Origin: Bacillota bacterium
GTDB taxonomy: Bacteria > Bacillota > Clostridia > Christensenellales > CAG-138
Assembly (NCBI GenBank): GCA_023416175.1
Contig: JAEZIE010000140.1
Location: forward strand, 1 to 5,119
DNA: 5,119 nucleotides
Direction of reading: 5' to 3'
The notes below the pieces were generated by a model. That model searched no databases. It saw only the letters and a list, made by a program, of their open reading frames with translations, and was not told the DNA's origin. A program made the translations under genes and the position numbers. Shown here one piece after another: positions 1 through 5,119 of the stretch (position 1 is its first letter; every line of letters starts with the position of its first letter).

Positions 1-253
1 CCGCCCCCATCGCGTTTGCAGCACATACGCCGATGCGTACGCCGGTAAACGAGCCTGGGCCGCAGTTGACGGCAATTGCGTCAAGCTGGTTCGGCATAAA
101 CCCAAGGTCTGTGAGCATTTTATCAACAATCGGCATCACTGTCTCGGAATGTGTGCGCGTATTGTGGACGCTATGCTCTGCAATGAGCGTCCCGTCCTGA
201 AGCAGCGCGACCGAGGCCGTAGAGCTGGCCGTTTCAATTCCAAGTATCAGCAT
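1..253 (-). CDS. tsaB: TsaB (YeaZ family), t6A synthesis subunit, N-terminal part
   Basis: Only the first 84 codons are present; the gene runs off the left edge. TsaB is a catalytically inactive ASKHA-fold paralogue of TsaD. With TsaD and TsaE it transfers the threonylcarbamoyl group from TC-AMP (made by TsaC/YwlC) to A37 of ANN-decoding tRNAs in the cytoplasm. Seen here: the N-terminus MLILGIETASSTASVAL, a HSETVMP segment at residues 35-41, and the family signature GPGSFTGVRIG at residues 65-75. The ATG overlaps the end of tsaE by 7 nt (ATGCTGA contains the tsaE stop) and is preceded by GGGAG at 8 nt spacing, so coupled translation is likely. No break is visible in the part present. In related genomes rimI and tsaD often follow; that lies outside the window. 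Confidence 0.95.
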   Translation of the reverse strand, partial: MLILGIETASSTASVALLQDGTLIAEHSVHNTRTHSETVMPIVDKMLTDLGFMPNQLDAIAVNCGPGSFTGVRIGVCAANAMGA

Positions 254-723
254 GTCGTACACTCCCAATCCTGCTGCATCGCGTCAAGGATTGTCTGATG
301 GCGGGCGTCCGTCGCATATAGCGTAATGGCGCGCGGCACGTCTCCGCTACCTGTTATGAGAATATCAAGCCTTGCCTTGGGAAGAGCGTCCGCCACATTT
401 TCAGGCCATTCCATCAATATGACGCCTTCGCCCGAAGCATACTCCGAAAAGCCAATGTCATATAGCCCTTGCGTGTTTTGCAGGCGGTATGCGTCAAAAT
501 GGTATAGGGGCAGCCTTCCAGCATGTTCCTGCAAGATTGTGAACGTAGGGCTTGTGACGTTATCTATGCCCAGGCCCTTTCCAATCCCCTGTGAAAGTGC
601 GGTTTTTCCTGCGCCAAGGTCCCCAGAACGCGCCAAAAACGCGCCGGGAAATAGCAGCTTGGCAATGTGTGCGCCCAAAGAGATGGTTTCCCCAGCAGAG
701 CGGCTGACGATGTGCAAGCTCAA
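247..723 (-). CDS. tsaE: TsaE (YjeE family), t6A synthesis P-loop ATPase
   Basis: TsaE is the small ATPase that binds the TsaB-TsaD heterodimer and is needed for repeated cycles of t6A37 formation on tRNA. With the start used here (158 aa, normal for the family) the protein shows a Walker A motif GDLGAGKT at residues 34-41, the conserved SPTFT at 58-62, YHFDAYR at 74-80, and an acidic EW pair at 105-106 near the end of the ATPase core. The C-terminus ends WECTTC. Start choice: the TTG at 723 overlaps the tgt stop as TTGA (4 nt) and has AAAGGGG nine bases upstream, and the family usually begins only a few residues before this point. An in-frame ATG at 747 would add eight residues (MEGKGRHG) and overlap tgt by 28 nt, but the only purine-rich site (AGGA) abuts that ATG. 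The family call is firm; the start is the uncertain part. The gene sits in an operon with tsaB downstream and tgt upstream. Confidence 0.93.
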   Translation of the reverse strand: MSLHIVSRSAGETISLGAHIAKLLFPGAFLARSGDLGAGKTALSQGIGKGLGIDNVTSPTFTILQEHAGRLPLYHFDAYRLQNTQGLYDIGFSEYASGEGVILMEWPENVADALPKARLDILITGSGDVPRAITLYATDARHQTILDAMQQDWECTTC

Positions 724-1835
724 TCCATGCCGCCCCTTTCCTTCCATTCCTGTCTGAGATCCAGTAGGCGGTCCTCCCGTATGGCCTGCCGGACCTCCGC
801 CATCAGCTGCAGCGTAAAGTGGAGGTTATGCATGGTAATCAAATGCGCTGCTAAGATTTCCTTGGCCTTAATGAGATGGCGGACATAGGCCCGCGTAAAG
901 TTCTTGCATGCGTAACAATCGCAGCCATCCTCAATGGGCGAAAAATCATGCGAGAACTCGTTGTTTCTTAGCATCCGTTTGCCAAAGCGGGTCAAGGCCA
1001 GACCGTTTCTTGCAATGCGCGTCTGCAATACGCAGTCAAACATGTCCACACCTCGGATTGCGCCTTCGATCAGGCAATCGGGGCTGCCCACGCCCATTAA
1101 ATATCGCGGTTTTTCTTTTGGCATAAAGGGCATCATGCTTTCGAGCATATCGTACATGATCTCCTTGGGCTCTCCAACCGAAAGGCCGCCGATGCCGTGA
1201 CCGATAAAATCCATATCGGTAATTGCTTTTGCGCTTTCGATGCGCAGATCCTTGTACATGCCGCCCTGTACAATGCCAAAGAGCGCCTGATCCTTCCGTG
1301 TATGAGCGTCCTTGCAGCGCTCCGCCCAGCGGTGGGTGCGGTCCATGGCGGCGCGGGTATAAGCGTGATCGCTCGGATAAGGGGCACATTCGTCAAAGCA
1401 CATGGCGATATCAGCGCCAAGTGCCTGTTCTACTTCCATAACAGATTCCGGGGTAAAGAAATGTCGGCTGCCGTTGATGTGGGAGCGGAACTCCACACCA
1501 TCCTCCATGATTCGGGTATTGTCCCCGAGGCTGAATACCTGAAAGCCGCCACTATCCGTTAAAATGGGCCGATCCCAGCCCATAAAGGCGTGCAGGCCCC
1601 CAGCCTCGCGCACCAGCTCATGGCCAGGGCGAAGATAGAGATGATAGGTGTTGGAGAGTATGATACGCGCGCCGACCTCTTTGAGATCGCGCGGGGTCAT
1701 GGCCTTTACGGTGGCCTGCGTACCCACGGGCATGAAGCAGGGCGTTTCAATATCGCCATGCGGCGTATGGAGTACGCCAAGGCGCGCGCCGGATTGTTTG
1801 CAGGTCTTTGTTACTTCATAAGAAAAATACTGCAT
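720..1835 (-). CDS. tgt: tRNA-guanine(34) transglycosylase, queuine/preQ1 type
   Basis: Bacterial Tgt exchanges guanine 34 for preQ1 in the anticodon of GUN tRNAs (Asp, Asn, His, Tyr), the first tRNA-level step of queuosine synthesis. The protein is 371 aa, the usual full length. By comparison with the Zymomonas mobilis enzyme I assign the general acid/base Asp94 in TDSGGFQ, substrate contacts Asp148 (CFDEC), Gln190 (GIVQGG) and Gly217-Leu218 (GIGGLSVGE), and the nucleophile Asp267 in DMFDCVLQTR. The zinc site is Cys305, Cys307, Cys310 and His336, with family-like spacing. The residue after DCVL is Gln269-271 region (Q271) where most homologues have Pro. The ATG at 1835 has an SD (AAAGGAG, 4 nt spacer) that overlaps the queA stop codon, and queA lies only 9 nt upstream. 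Its stop probably overlaps the tsaE start. Product identity is secure. Confidence 0.97.
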   Translation of the reverse strand: MQYFSYEVTKTCKQSGARLGVLHTPHGDIETPCFMPVGTQATVKAMTPRDLKEVGARIILSNTYHLYLRPGHELVREAGGLHAFMGWDRPILTDSGGFQVFSLGDNTRIMEDGVEFRSHINGSRHFFTPESVMEVEQALGADIAMCFDECAPYPSDHAYTRAAMDRTHRWAERCKDAHTRKDQALFGIVQGGMYKDLRIESAKAITDMDFIGHGIGGLSVGEPKEIMYDMLESMMPFMPKEKPRYLMGVGSPDCLIEGAIRGVDMFDCVLQTRIARNGLALTRFGKRMLRNNEFSHDFSPIEDGCDCYACKNFTRAYVRHLIKAKEILAAHLITMHNLHFTLQLMAEVRQAIREDRLLDLRQEWKERGGMD

Positions 1836-1844
1836 GGCACTCCT

Positions 1845-2867
1845 TTATACGATCAGCATCGCATCACCAAAGCTGAAAAAGCGATACCTTTCTTCTACCG
1901 CATGGCGGTATGCATTGAGTATACCCTCGCGCGTTGCGAATGCGCTAATAAGCATCAAAAGCGTGGACTCGGGCAAATGAAAGTTGGTAATGAGCGCATC
2001 GATTGCGCGGAACCGGTACCCTGGCGTAATAAAAATATCCGTCCAGCCGCTTTTCGCGTGGACAACGCCATGCTCGTCCGTTACGCTTTCAAGAGTCCGA
2101 CAGGAGGTGGTCCCTACGGCAACTACCCTGCCGCCGTTTGCACGCGCTTTGTTGATCGCGGTTGCTGCGGCCTCCGTCACCTCATAGTACTCGGCGTGCA
2201 TGTGGTGCTCCTCCACCGTAATTGCGGAAACCGGGCGAAATGTCCCAAGGCCTACATGCAGCAGCACATCCACGATTTCTACGCCTTTTTGCCGGACTTC
2301 GTCAAGCAGCGCATTGGTAAAATGCAATCCCGCCGTTGGGGCCGCGGCTGAGCCGCGTTCGCGCGAGTAGACGGTCTGATAGCGCTCTTTGTCCCCAAGC
2401 TTTTCCGTAATATATGGAGGGAGCGGCATTTGCCCAGCGCGGTCAAGCACTTCTTCAAACACGCCGGAATAGTGAAGCTCAATCAGGCGGCCTCCATCCG
2501 GGGTGCTGTTAAGTACCGTGGCACTCAGCTCATCGGATATCTGGAATGTCAGGCCGGTCTTTGCCCGCTTTCCTGGCTTTACCAGGCACTCCCAGACGTC
2601 GCCATACAGGCGCTTAAGCAGTAAAAATTCCATTCTGCCGCCCGTATCCTCCCGCGTGCCGTACAGCCTTGCAGGGATGACGCGCGTAGTATTGCGCACC
2701 AATACATCGCCTGGTTTCAGGTAAGCGGGCAACTTGGAAAACACGGTATCCGTCCAGGCGGAGTTTCCTCTATTGTATACGAGCAGGCGGGATGCGGCGC
2801 GGTCCGCCATTGGAACCTGCGCGATCAGTTCCTGCGGAAGCTCGTAAAAAAAGTCACTGGTCTGCAA
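1845..2867 (-). CDS. queA: S-adenosylmethionine:tRNA ribosyltransferase-isomerase (QueA)
   Basis: QueA moves the ribosyl moiety of SAM onto preQ1 in tRNA, giving epoxyqueuosine; QueG or QueH later reduces it to queuosine. With the start at 2867 the protein is 340 aa, typical for the family. Seen signatures: LIAQVPMADRAASRLLV (14-30), RNTTRVIPARLYG (58-70), ERYQTVYSRERGSAAAPTAG (161-180) followed by LHF, LLHVGLGTFRP (202-212), HHMHAEYY (221-228), VGTTSCRTLES (251-261), LITNFHLPESTLLML (292-306) and FFSFGDAMLI (330-339). Start choice: TTG at 2867 gives the family-typical beginning M-QTSDFFYELPQELIAQ and has AGAAGGA six bases upstream. The in-frame ATG at 2906 would add 13 unconserved residues, has no SD and lies only about 8 nt after the predicted transcription start. 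First gene of the operon, 9 nt before tgt. Confidence 0.97.
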   Translation of the reverse strand: MQTSDFFYELPQELIAQVPMADRAASRLLVYNRGNSAWTDTVFSKLPAYLKPGDVLVRNTTRVIPARLYGTREDTGGRMEFLLLKRLYGDVWECLVKPGKRAKTGLTFQISDELSATVLNSTPDGGRLIELHYSGVFEEVLDRAGQMPLPPYITEKLGDKERYQTVYSRERGSAAAPTAGLHFTNALLDEVRQKGVEIVDVLLHVGLGTFRPVSAITVEEHHMHAEYYEVTEAAATAINKARANGGRVVAVGTTSCRTLESVTDEHGVVHAKSGWTDIFITPGYRFRAIDALITNFHLPESTLLMLISAFATREGILNAYRHAVEERYRFFSFGDAMLIV

Positions 2868-2873
2868 TAATAG

Positions 2874-2880
2874 TCCTTCT
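2874..2880 (-). promoter_or_regulatory. Ribosome binding site deciding the TTG start of queA
   Basis: On the minus strand AGAAGGA is followed by CTATTA and then TTG at 2867. The six-base spacer is ideal for initiation, and this site lies between the upstream ATG (2906) and the TTG, so it can only serve the TTG. It is the main reason for rejecting the longer queA reading. Confidence 0.8.
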
Positions 2881-2920
2881 TTCCTTTGATCGGCGTTTGA
2901 GCGCATATCAAATCCACTTT

Positions 2921-2949
2921 ATTATAGGGGAAAGCGCCCGTTTTGACAA
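2921..2949 (-). promoter_or_regulatory. Sigma-A promoter of the queA-tgt-tsaE-tsaB operon
   Basis: On the minus strand the -35 box TTGTCA (2949-2944, five of six to consensus) is separated by exactly 17 bp from a perfect -10 box TATAAT (2926-2921). Transcription should start near 2914, giving a leader of about 47 nt before the queA TTG start. The leader contains TTTGAT (2912-2907) which can pair with ATCAAA (2890-2885), or over five bases with TCAAA (2900-2896), so only a modest alternative hairpin is possible. I see no other promoter before the end of tsaB. The deacetylase terminator lies just upstream, so this promoter appears to be the operon's own start. Confidence 0.9.
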
Positions 2950-2985
2950 CCTTGGGCGGCGAAAGGAAGCACGTATATTCGCGTG

Positions 2986-3015
2986 CAAAATAAAAGGGAA
3001 ACGTCGCGTTTCCCT
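2986..3015 (-). terminator. Intrinsic terminator of the polysaccharide deacetylase gene
   Basis: A 9-bp perfect stem AGGGAAACG / CGTTTCCCT (2995-3003 and 3007-3015) with a three-base loop is followed on the minus strand by TTTTATTTT. It begins about 48 nt after the deacetylase stop codon. On the plus strand the stem is not followed by a T run, so it acts in the minus direction. It separates the deacetylase transcript from the queA operon. Confidence 0.9.
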
Positions 3016-3062
3016 CTTATAGCTCCCAATATATACGCTTGGAGGCATATGGATGACCGGAT

Positions 3063-3911
3063 TTATTCCAACCCTTCCTCCTGCGTTGTTGCTTGTGACC
3101 CTGCAGGTTTCTGTACGCCATTGACGTCTATCATGGTTTCGCCGGGCAAGAGTAGCTCGCTTACTGTCACAAACTCAAAACCCTGTTCCTTTGCCGCTGC
3201 AATCAGCTTGGGCAGATACTCTTCAATGTTGTACCCGTTGTTATGGCAGAGTATAATTGCGCCGGGATGCAGTTTAGGTACAACGGAACTGAGAATGGTT
3301 TCCGTACTGCGCTGCTTCCAATCGATGGTGTCGATATCCCATTGCACCGGCGTATAACCCATAGTTTCGCTGGTATTGATGACAAGGTCGTTGTATTCGC
3401 CAAATGGCGCGCGGAAGGTCTTGCAGCGTTTGCCGGTGATTTTCTCCATCTTATCGTCAAGCACCGTCAATTCCTTCTGAATCTTTGTTGCATCAAGCTT
3501 ACTCATATGCGGATGCGTATCCGTATGGTTTCCAAGTTCATGCCCTTTTGCGAATATAGTCTTAACATGCTCCGGATATTTATCGACCCAGAAGCCGCAA
3601 AGATAGAATGTTGCCTTGATACCCGCCTGATCCAATTGATCAAGAATAAAGGGCGTTTTATCATCCTCCCAGGCAGCATCGATGGTCAAGGCAATCTTTT
3701 TATCTTCTCTGCTTACGCTATAAACCGGAAGTTCCTTGCGCTTGCCGGCAAGCACCTCCAGCTCGTAATTATTCCCCTGCATGCTGGAGTATGTCTGGGC
3801 GGTCTCCCCACCTTCTCCGGCTGTAAGCGCGACGATAATGCCTGCCGCAATCAGTATCAGGGCCGCGGCGGCAATCAGAAGTGTTCTTTTGGTTACAACA
3901 AAAACGCGCAC
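3063..3911 (-). CDS. Membrane-anchored NodB-family polysaccharide (peptidoglycan/chitooligosaccharide-type) deacetylase
   Basis: The 282-aa protein has a short positive N-terminus, one hydrophobic segment at about residues 10-30 (signal anchor, or less likely a cleaved signal), a linker, and a carbohydrate esterase 4 (NodB) domain from about 70 to 255, so it should act outside the membrane. NodB motifs in order: TIDAAWEDD (76-84, catalytic base Asp78), NHTDTH (128-133, metal ligands His129 and His133), RAPFGEY (167-173), DTIDW (194-198) and LCH (221-223). Position 79, the metal Asp of classical TFDDG, is Ala; related clostridial and Bacillus PdaA/PdaB-like proteins also depart from TFDDG here, so loss of activity cannot be assumed. 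The exact glycan substrate cannot be told. The start is GTG at 3911 with GAGGAGG eight bases upstream; the ATG at 3928-3930 is out of frame. A terminator follows, so it is probably monocistronic. The QEEGLE tail is plain. Confidence 0.9.
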   Translation of the reverse strand: MRVFVVTKRTLLIAAAALILIAAGIIVALTAGEGGETAQTYSSMQGNNYELEVLAGKRKELPVYSVSREDKKIALTIDAAWEDDKTPFILDQLDQAGIKATFYLCGFWVDKYPEHVKTIFAKGHELGNHTDTHPHMSKLDATKIQKELTVLDDKMEKITGKRCKTFRAPFGEYNDLVINTSETMGYTPVQWDIDTIDWKQRSTETILSSVVPKLHPGAIILCHNNGYNIEEYLPKLIAAAKEQGFEFVTVSELLLPGETMIDVNGVQKPAGSQATTQEEGLE

Positions 3912-3919
3912 GGTCTACG

Positions 3920-3926
3920 CCTCCTC
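3920..3926 (-). promoter_or_regulatory. Strong ribosome binding site for the GTG start of the deacetylase
   Basis: GAGGAGG on the minus strand sits eight bases before GTG at 3911. It is close to the perfect anti-16S sequence and supports GTG rather than a downstream codon as the start. Confidence 0.85.
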
Positions 3927-3930
3927 GCAT

Positions 3931-3945
3931 TTACTCTTAGAGTAA
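3931..3945. repeat. Perfect inverted repeat, possible operator, upstream of the deacetylase gene
   Basis: TTACTCT-T-AGAGTAA is a perfect palindrome of two 7-bp arms around one central base. It lies five bases upstream of the deacetylase ribosome binding site and touches the -10 end of a weak promoter candidate. The absence of a T run after it and its A/T-rich arms make it unlike a terminator. It could be a repressor site or a small hairpin near the 5' end of the mRNA. What binds it cannot be said from the sequence. Confidence 0.45.
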
Positions 3946-3973
3946 TCTATGCGGGTGATTGGCCGGTTCATGC
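3944..3973 (-). promoter_or_regulatory. Weak sigma-E-like promoter candidate for the deacetylase gene
   Basis: On the minus strand GCATGAA (3973-3967) and CATAGATT (3951-3944) are 15 bp apart. The second matches the Bacillus sigma-E -10 pattern CATACA-T at all but one base; the first matches its -35 pattern poorly. I see no sigma-A promoter in the 120-nt gap that is better. PdaB-type deacetylases of spore formers are often under mother-cell sigma factors, which is why this was considered, but nothing else in the window shows that the organism sporulates. Confidence 0.25.
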
Positions 3974-4037
3974 GCTGTTATGCGTATTCCTTTTCGTATA
4001 TGCAGGAAAATCATAGGAATTTTTACATCCATATAAT

Positions 4038-4073
4038 AAAAAACGCCGCAACCCTGTTACAGGATCGCGGCGT
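4038..4073 (-). terminator. Intrinsic terminator of the SIMPL lipoprotein gene
   Basis: ACGCCGC (4043-4049) pairs with GCGGCGT (4067-4073), and an inner CCTG/CAGG pair (4053-4056 with 4060-4063) extends the hairpin. On the minus strand a run of six T (4043-4038) ends the structure. It starts about 16 nt after the lipoprotein stop codon. It isolates that gene from the deacetylase gene. Confidence 0.9.
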
Positions 4074-4088
4074 ATGTTCTATAGTCGC

Positions 4089-4907
4089 TTATGGTTTGGG
4101 TGTTGCGCTTGGCGCAGGTGTCGCCGCTGGCCATTTTAGCTTAAATTGGACCGTCACCTCAGCGCTCACGGTAAGCTGACCCGCCTGAACAGGCGTTGTA
4201 ACATCCGTATCAGTCTTAGCCGGCATGGCTGCATACTGCAGCTGCTCGTTCATATCCGTTGTATAGCTTGTACCTTCCTGCATAGTCATGGGGCCGTCAA
4301 GCTGTGCGCCCGCCGCTTCTGCCATAACGGCGGCCTTTGCGTTCGCATCGGCTACCGCGTCCGCAAGCGCTTGTTCGTAGGCTGCCGTTTCATCCAGAAG
4401 TTTGAAATTAATACTTGTGACCTCGTTTGCGCCCGCCTGGGTGGCAGCTGCAATGAGCTCACCAGTCTTTTTCACATCCAGGAGCTTTACGGTAATGCTG
4501 TTGGTCGCGCTGTATCCCGTGATTTCCTGTGTATTTTTAGGGTTATCCATGATGGGATATACGGTGATTTCCTGCGTCTGGATATCCTTTTCCGCAACGC
4601 CAAGGCCTTTGACTGCGGTGATCACGGCGTCCATCAACACGCTGTTCTGTGCCTGCACTTCTTCTGCCGTCGCCGCCTGCACATATACGGAAAGCTGAAT
4701 GGTCGCAACATCCGGCTCTGCGTCTACCTTGCCTTTGCCGGTGACGCTCAATAAACGTTCTTCCGGTTGGACGGGCTGCTGAATGATGATCTGCTGGGGC
4801 TCCTTGTTCTGCTGCTGTACTGCCTGGTTGATCTCCTCCGGGGATTTGCAGGATATGACGGCAGCTACAAGTACGCATAGCAGCACGCAAACAATTGCTT
4901 TTTTCAT
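4089..4907 (-). CDS. SIMPL-domain (DUF541) lipoprotein
   Basis: The 272-aa protein starts with a lipoprotein signal: MKK, a hydrophobic stretch, and a lipobox VISC with Cys20 as the lipidation site, so it should be anchored on the outer face of the membrane. A Gln-rich linker (about 28-48) leads into a SIMPL/DUF541 domain (about 53-258). Family marks are VTGKGKVDAEPDVA (55-68), a long Ala-rich helix around 173-200 (YEQALADAVADANAKAAVMA), and a final beta strand SAEVTVQFKL (248-257). A Pro/Ala/Thr tail ends the protein. The family includes Brucella BP26/Omp28, which oligomerises; the general function is unknown. Start choice: ATG at 4907 has AAGGGGGAG a few bases upstream and opens the signal peptide directly. 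An in-frame codon at 4946 would add 13 residues, lies upstream of the yebC terminator hairpin and has no case. No promoter is obvious in the 59-nt gap to yebC. Confidence 0.92.
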   Translation of the reverse strand: MKKAIVCVLLCVLVAAVISCKSPEEINQAVQQQNKEPQQIIIQQPVQPEERLLSVTGKGKVDAEPDVATIQLSVYVQAATAEEVQAQNSVLMDAVITAVKGLGVAEKDIQTQEITVYPIMDNPKNTQEITGYSATNSITVKLLDVKKTGELIAAATQAGANEVTSINFKLLDETAAYEQALADAVADANAKAAVMAEAAGAQLDGPMTMQEGTSYTTDMNEQLQYAAMPAKTDTDVTTPVQAGQLTVSAEVTVQFKLKWPAATPAPSATPKP

Positions 4908-4927
4908 ATTACTCCCCCTTTTTCCAT

Positions 4928-4956
4928 AAAAAGAAAAGCGGCGCAAAACCGCTTTT
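4928..4956 (-). terminator. Intrinsic terminator of the yebC-family gene
   Basis: AAAAGCGG (4934-4941) pairs with CCGCTTTT (4949-4956) around a seven-base loop. On the minus strand the stem continues into CTTTTT. It starts about 11 nt after the stop codon of the YebC-family gene. Only four of eight pairs are G-C, so partial readthrough into the SIMPL gene is possible. Confidence 0.8.
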
Positions 4957-4966
4957 TATTCAAAAA

Positions 4967-5119
4967 TTAATCTTCCTCTTCGGTTTCGGGCAGGATGGCA
5001 TTGTGGAACACATCCTGAACGTCTTCGTTGTCATCCAGCCATTCCAGGAAACGTTCTACCTTTTGTACGATTTCCGCATCAGAAACGTTGGCAGTGTTCT
5101 GCGGGATCATATCGATCTC
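4967..5119 (-). CDS. YebC/TACO1-family protein, C-terminal fragment
   Basis: The last 50 codons are visible; the gene enters from the right edge in frame with base 5119. The segment MIPQNTANVSDAEIVQKV, then ERFLEWLDDNEDVQDVFHNA, matches the family's C-terminal domain, in which an MIP-NT stretch and a DDVQ-VYHN-type ending are typical. The protein closes with an acidic tail (LPETEEED). YebC-family members were first described as transcriptional regulators; more recent work on YebC/TACO1 points to a role in translation at difficult sequences such as polyproline. With only the end of the gene visible, I cannot separate the YebC and YeeN subgroups. In many bacteria yebC lies near ruvC-ruvA-ruvB and queA, and queA is 2.1 kb downstream here. 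Confidence 0.9.
   Translation of the reverse strand, partial: EIDMIPQNTANVSDAEIVQKVERFLEWLDDNEDVQDVFHNAILPETEEED

Noticed and set aside
1590..2351. 253-codon plus-strand open frame opposite tgt and queA
   Set aside because: It lies wholly antisense to two well-recognised genes, shows no recognisable domain, and has a composition explained by the mirror of their codon use. No ribosome binding site case can be made.
2868..2914. preQ1 riboswitch in the queA leader
   Set aside because: Such an element would make sense upstream of queuosine genes, but the 47-nt leader lacks the preQ1-I aptamer pattern (stem, C-rich loop and A-rich tail) and is too short for preQ1-II or III plus an expression platform. 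Only a weak TTTGAT/ATCAAA pairing is present.
2943..2948. TTGACA on the plus strand as a -35 box for a divergent promoter
   Set aside because: No TATAAT-like box is found 16-18 bp downstream on the plus strand, and no plus-strand gene follows. The sequence is the complement of the real -35 region of queA.
3508..3528. Imperfect inverted repeat ATGCGGAT / ATCCGTAT
   Set aside because: It lies inside the deacetylase coding region across the NodB motif 2 codons (His-rich segment), is imperfect, and is explained by the amino acids it encodes.
3243..4016. 257-codon plus-strand open frame opposite the deacetylase
   Set aside because: It is antisense to a gene with all NodB motifs, has no recognisable family features, and runs through the deacetylase promoter region.
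4146..4754. 202-codon plus-strand open frame opposite the SIMPL lipoprotein
   Set aside because: It is a mirror of the lipoprotein gene. Its Cys/His/Arg-rich product is typical of an antisense frame and not of a real protein.

Overview
The window looks like a chromosomal segment of a Bacillota bacterium, most likely a member of the Clostridia with mid-range GC (about half, judged by eye). The grounds are strong purine-rich Shine-Dalgarno sites, GTG and TTG starts, a near-consensus sigma-A promoter, compact intrinsic terminators and the particular gene families present. The species cannot be named from the sequence. Every gene I can support reads on the minus strand, so transcription runs from the right end of the window to the left.

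Right part (about 3060-5119). Three genes are each followed by their own intrinsic terminator. First is the C-terminal end of a YebC/TACO1-family protein (4967-5119). Next is a lipoprotein with a SIMPL (DUF541) domain (4089-4907). Third is a membrane-anchored NodB-type polysaccharide deacetylase (3063-3911). The last two are envelope proteins. The gap upstream of the deacetylase holds a perfect 7-bp inverted repeat and a weak sigma-E-like promoter candidate.

Left part (1-2949). A sigma-A-type promoter (TTGTCA, 17 bp, TATAAT) drives a tightly packed run queA, tgt, tsaE, tsaB, with tsaB cut by the window edge. The junctions are a 9-nt gap, a probable 4-nt overlap and a 7-nt overlap, so one mRNA with translational coupling is the natural reading. 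QueA and Tgt act in queuosine synthesis at tRNA position 34. TsaE and TsaB act in t6A synthesis at position 37. The operon therefore joins two anticodon-loop modification pathways.

No non-coding gap exceeds about 130 bases. I see no mobile element, CRISPR array, tRNA, rRNA or phage gene. This is essentially an ordinary housekeeping region and I do not find convincing evidence of an undescribed system. The points worth a second look are the mixed tRNA-modification operon, a changed residue beside the Tgt nucleophile, an atypical metal-binding motif in the deacetylase, and the operator-like palindrome in front of it.
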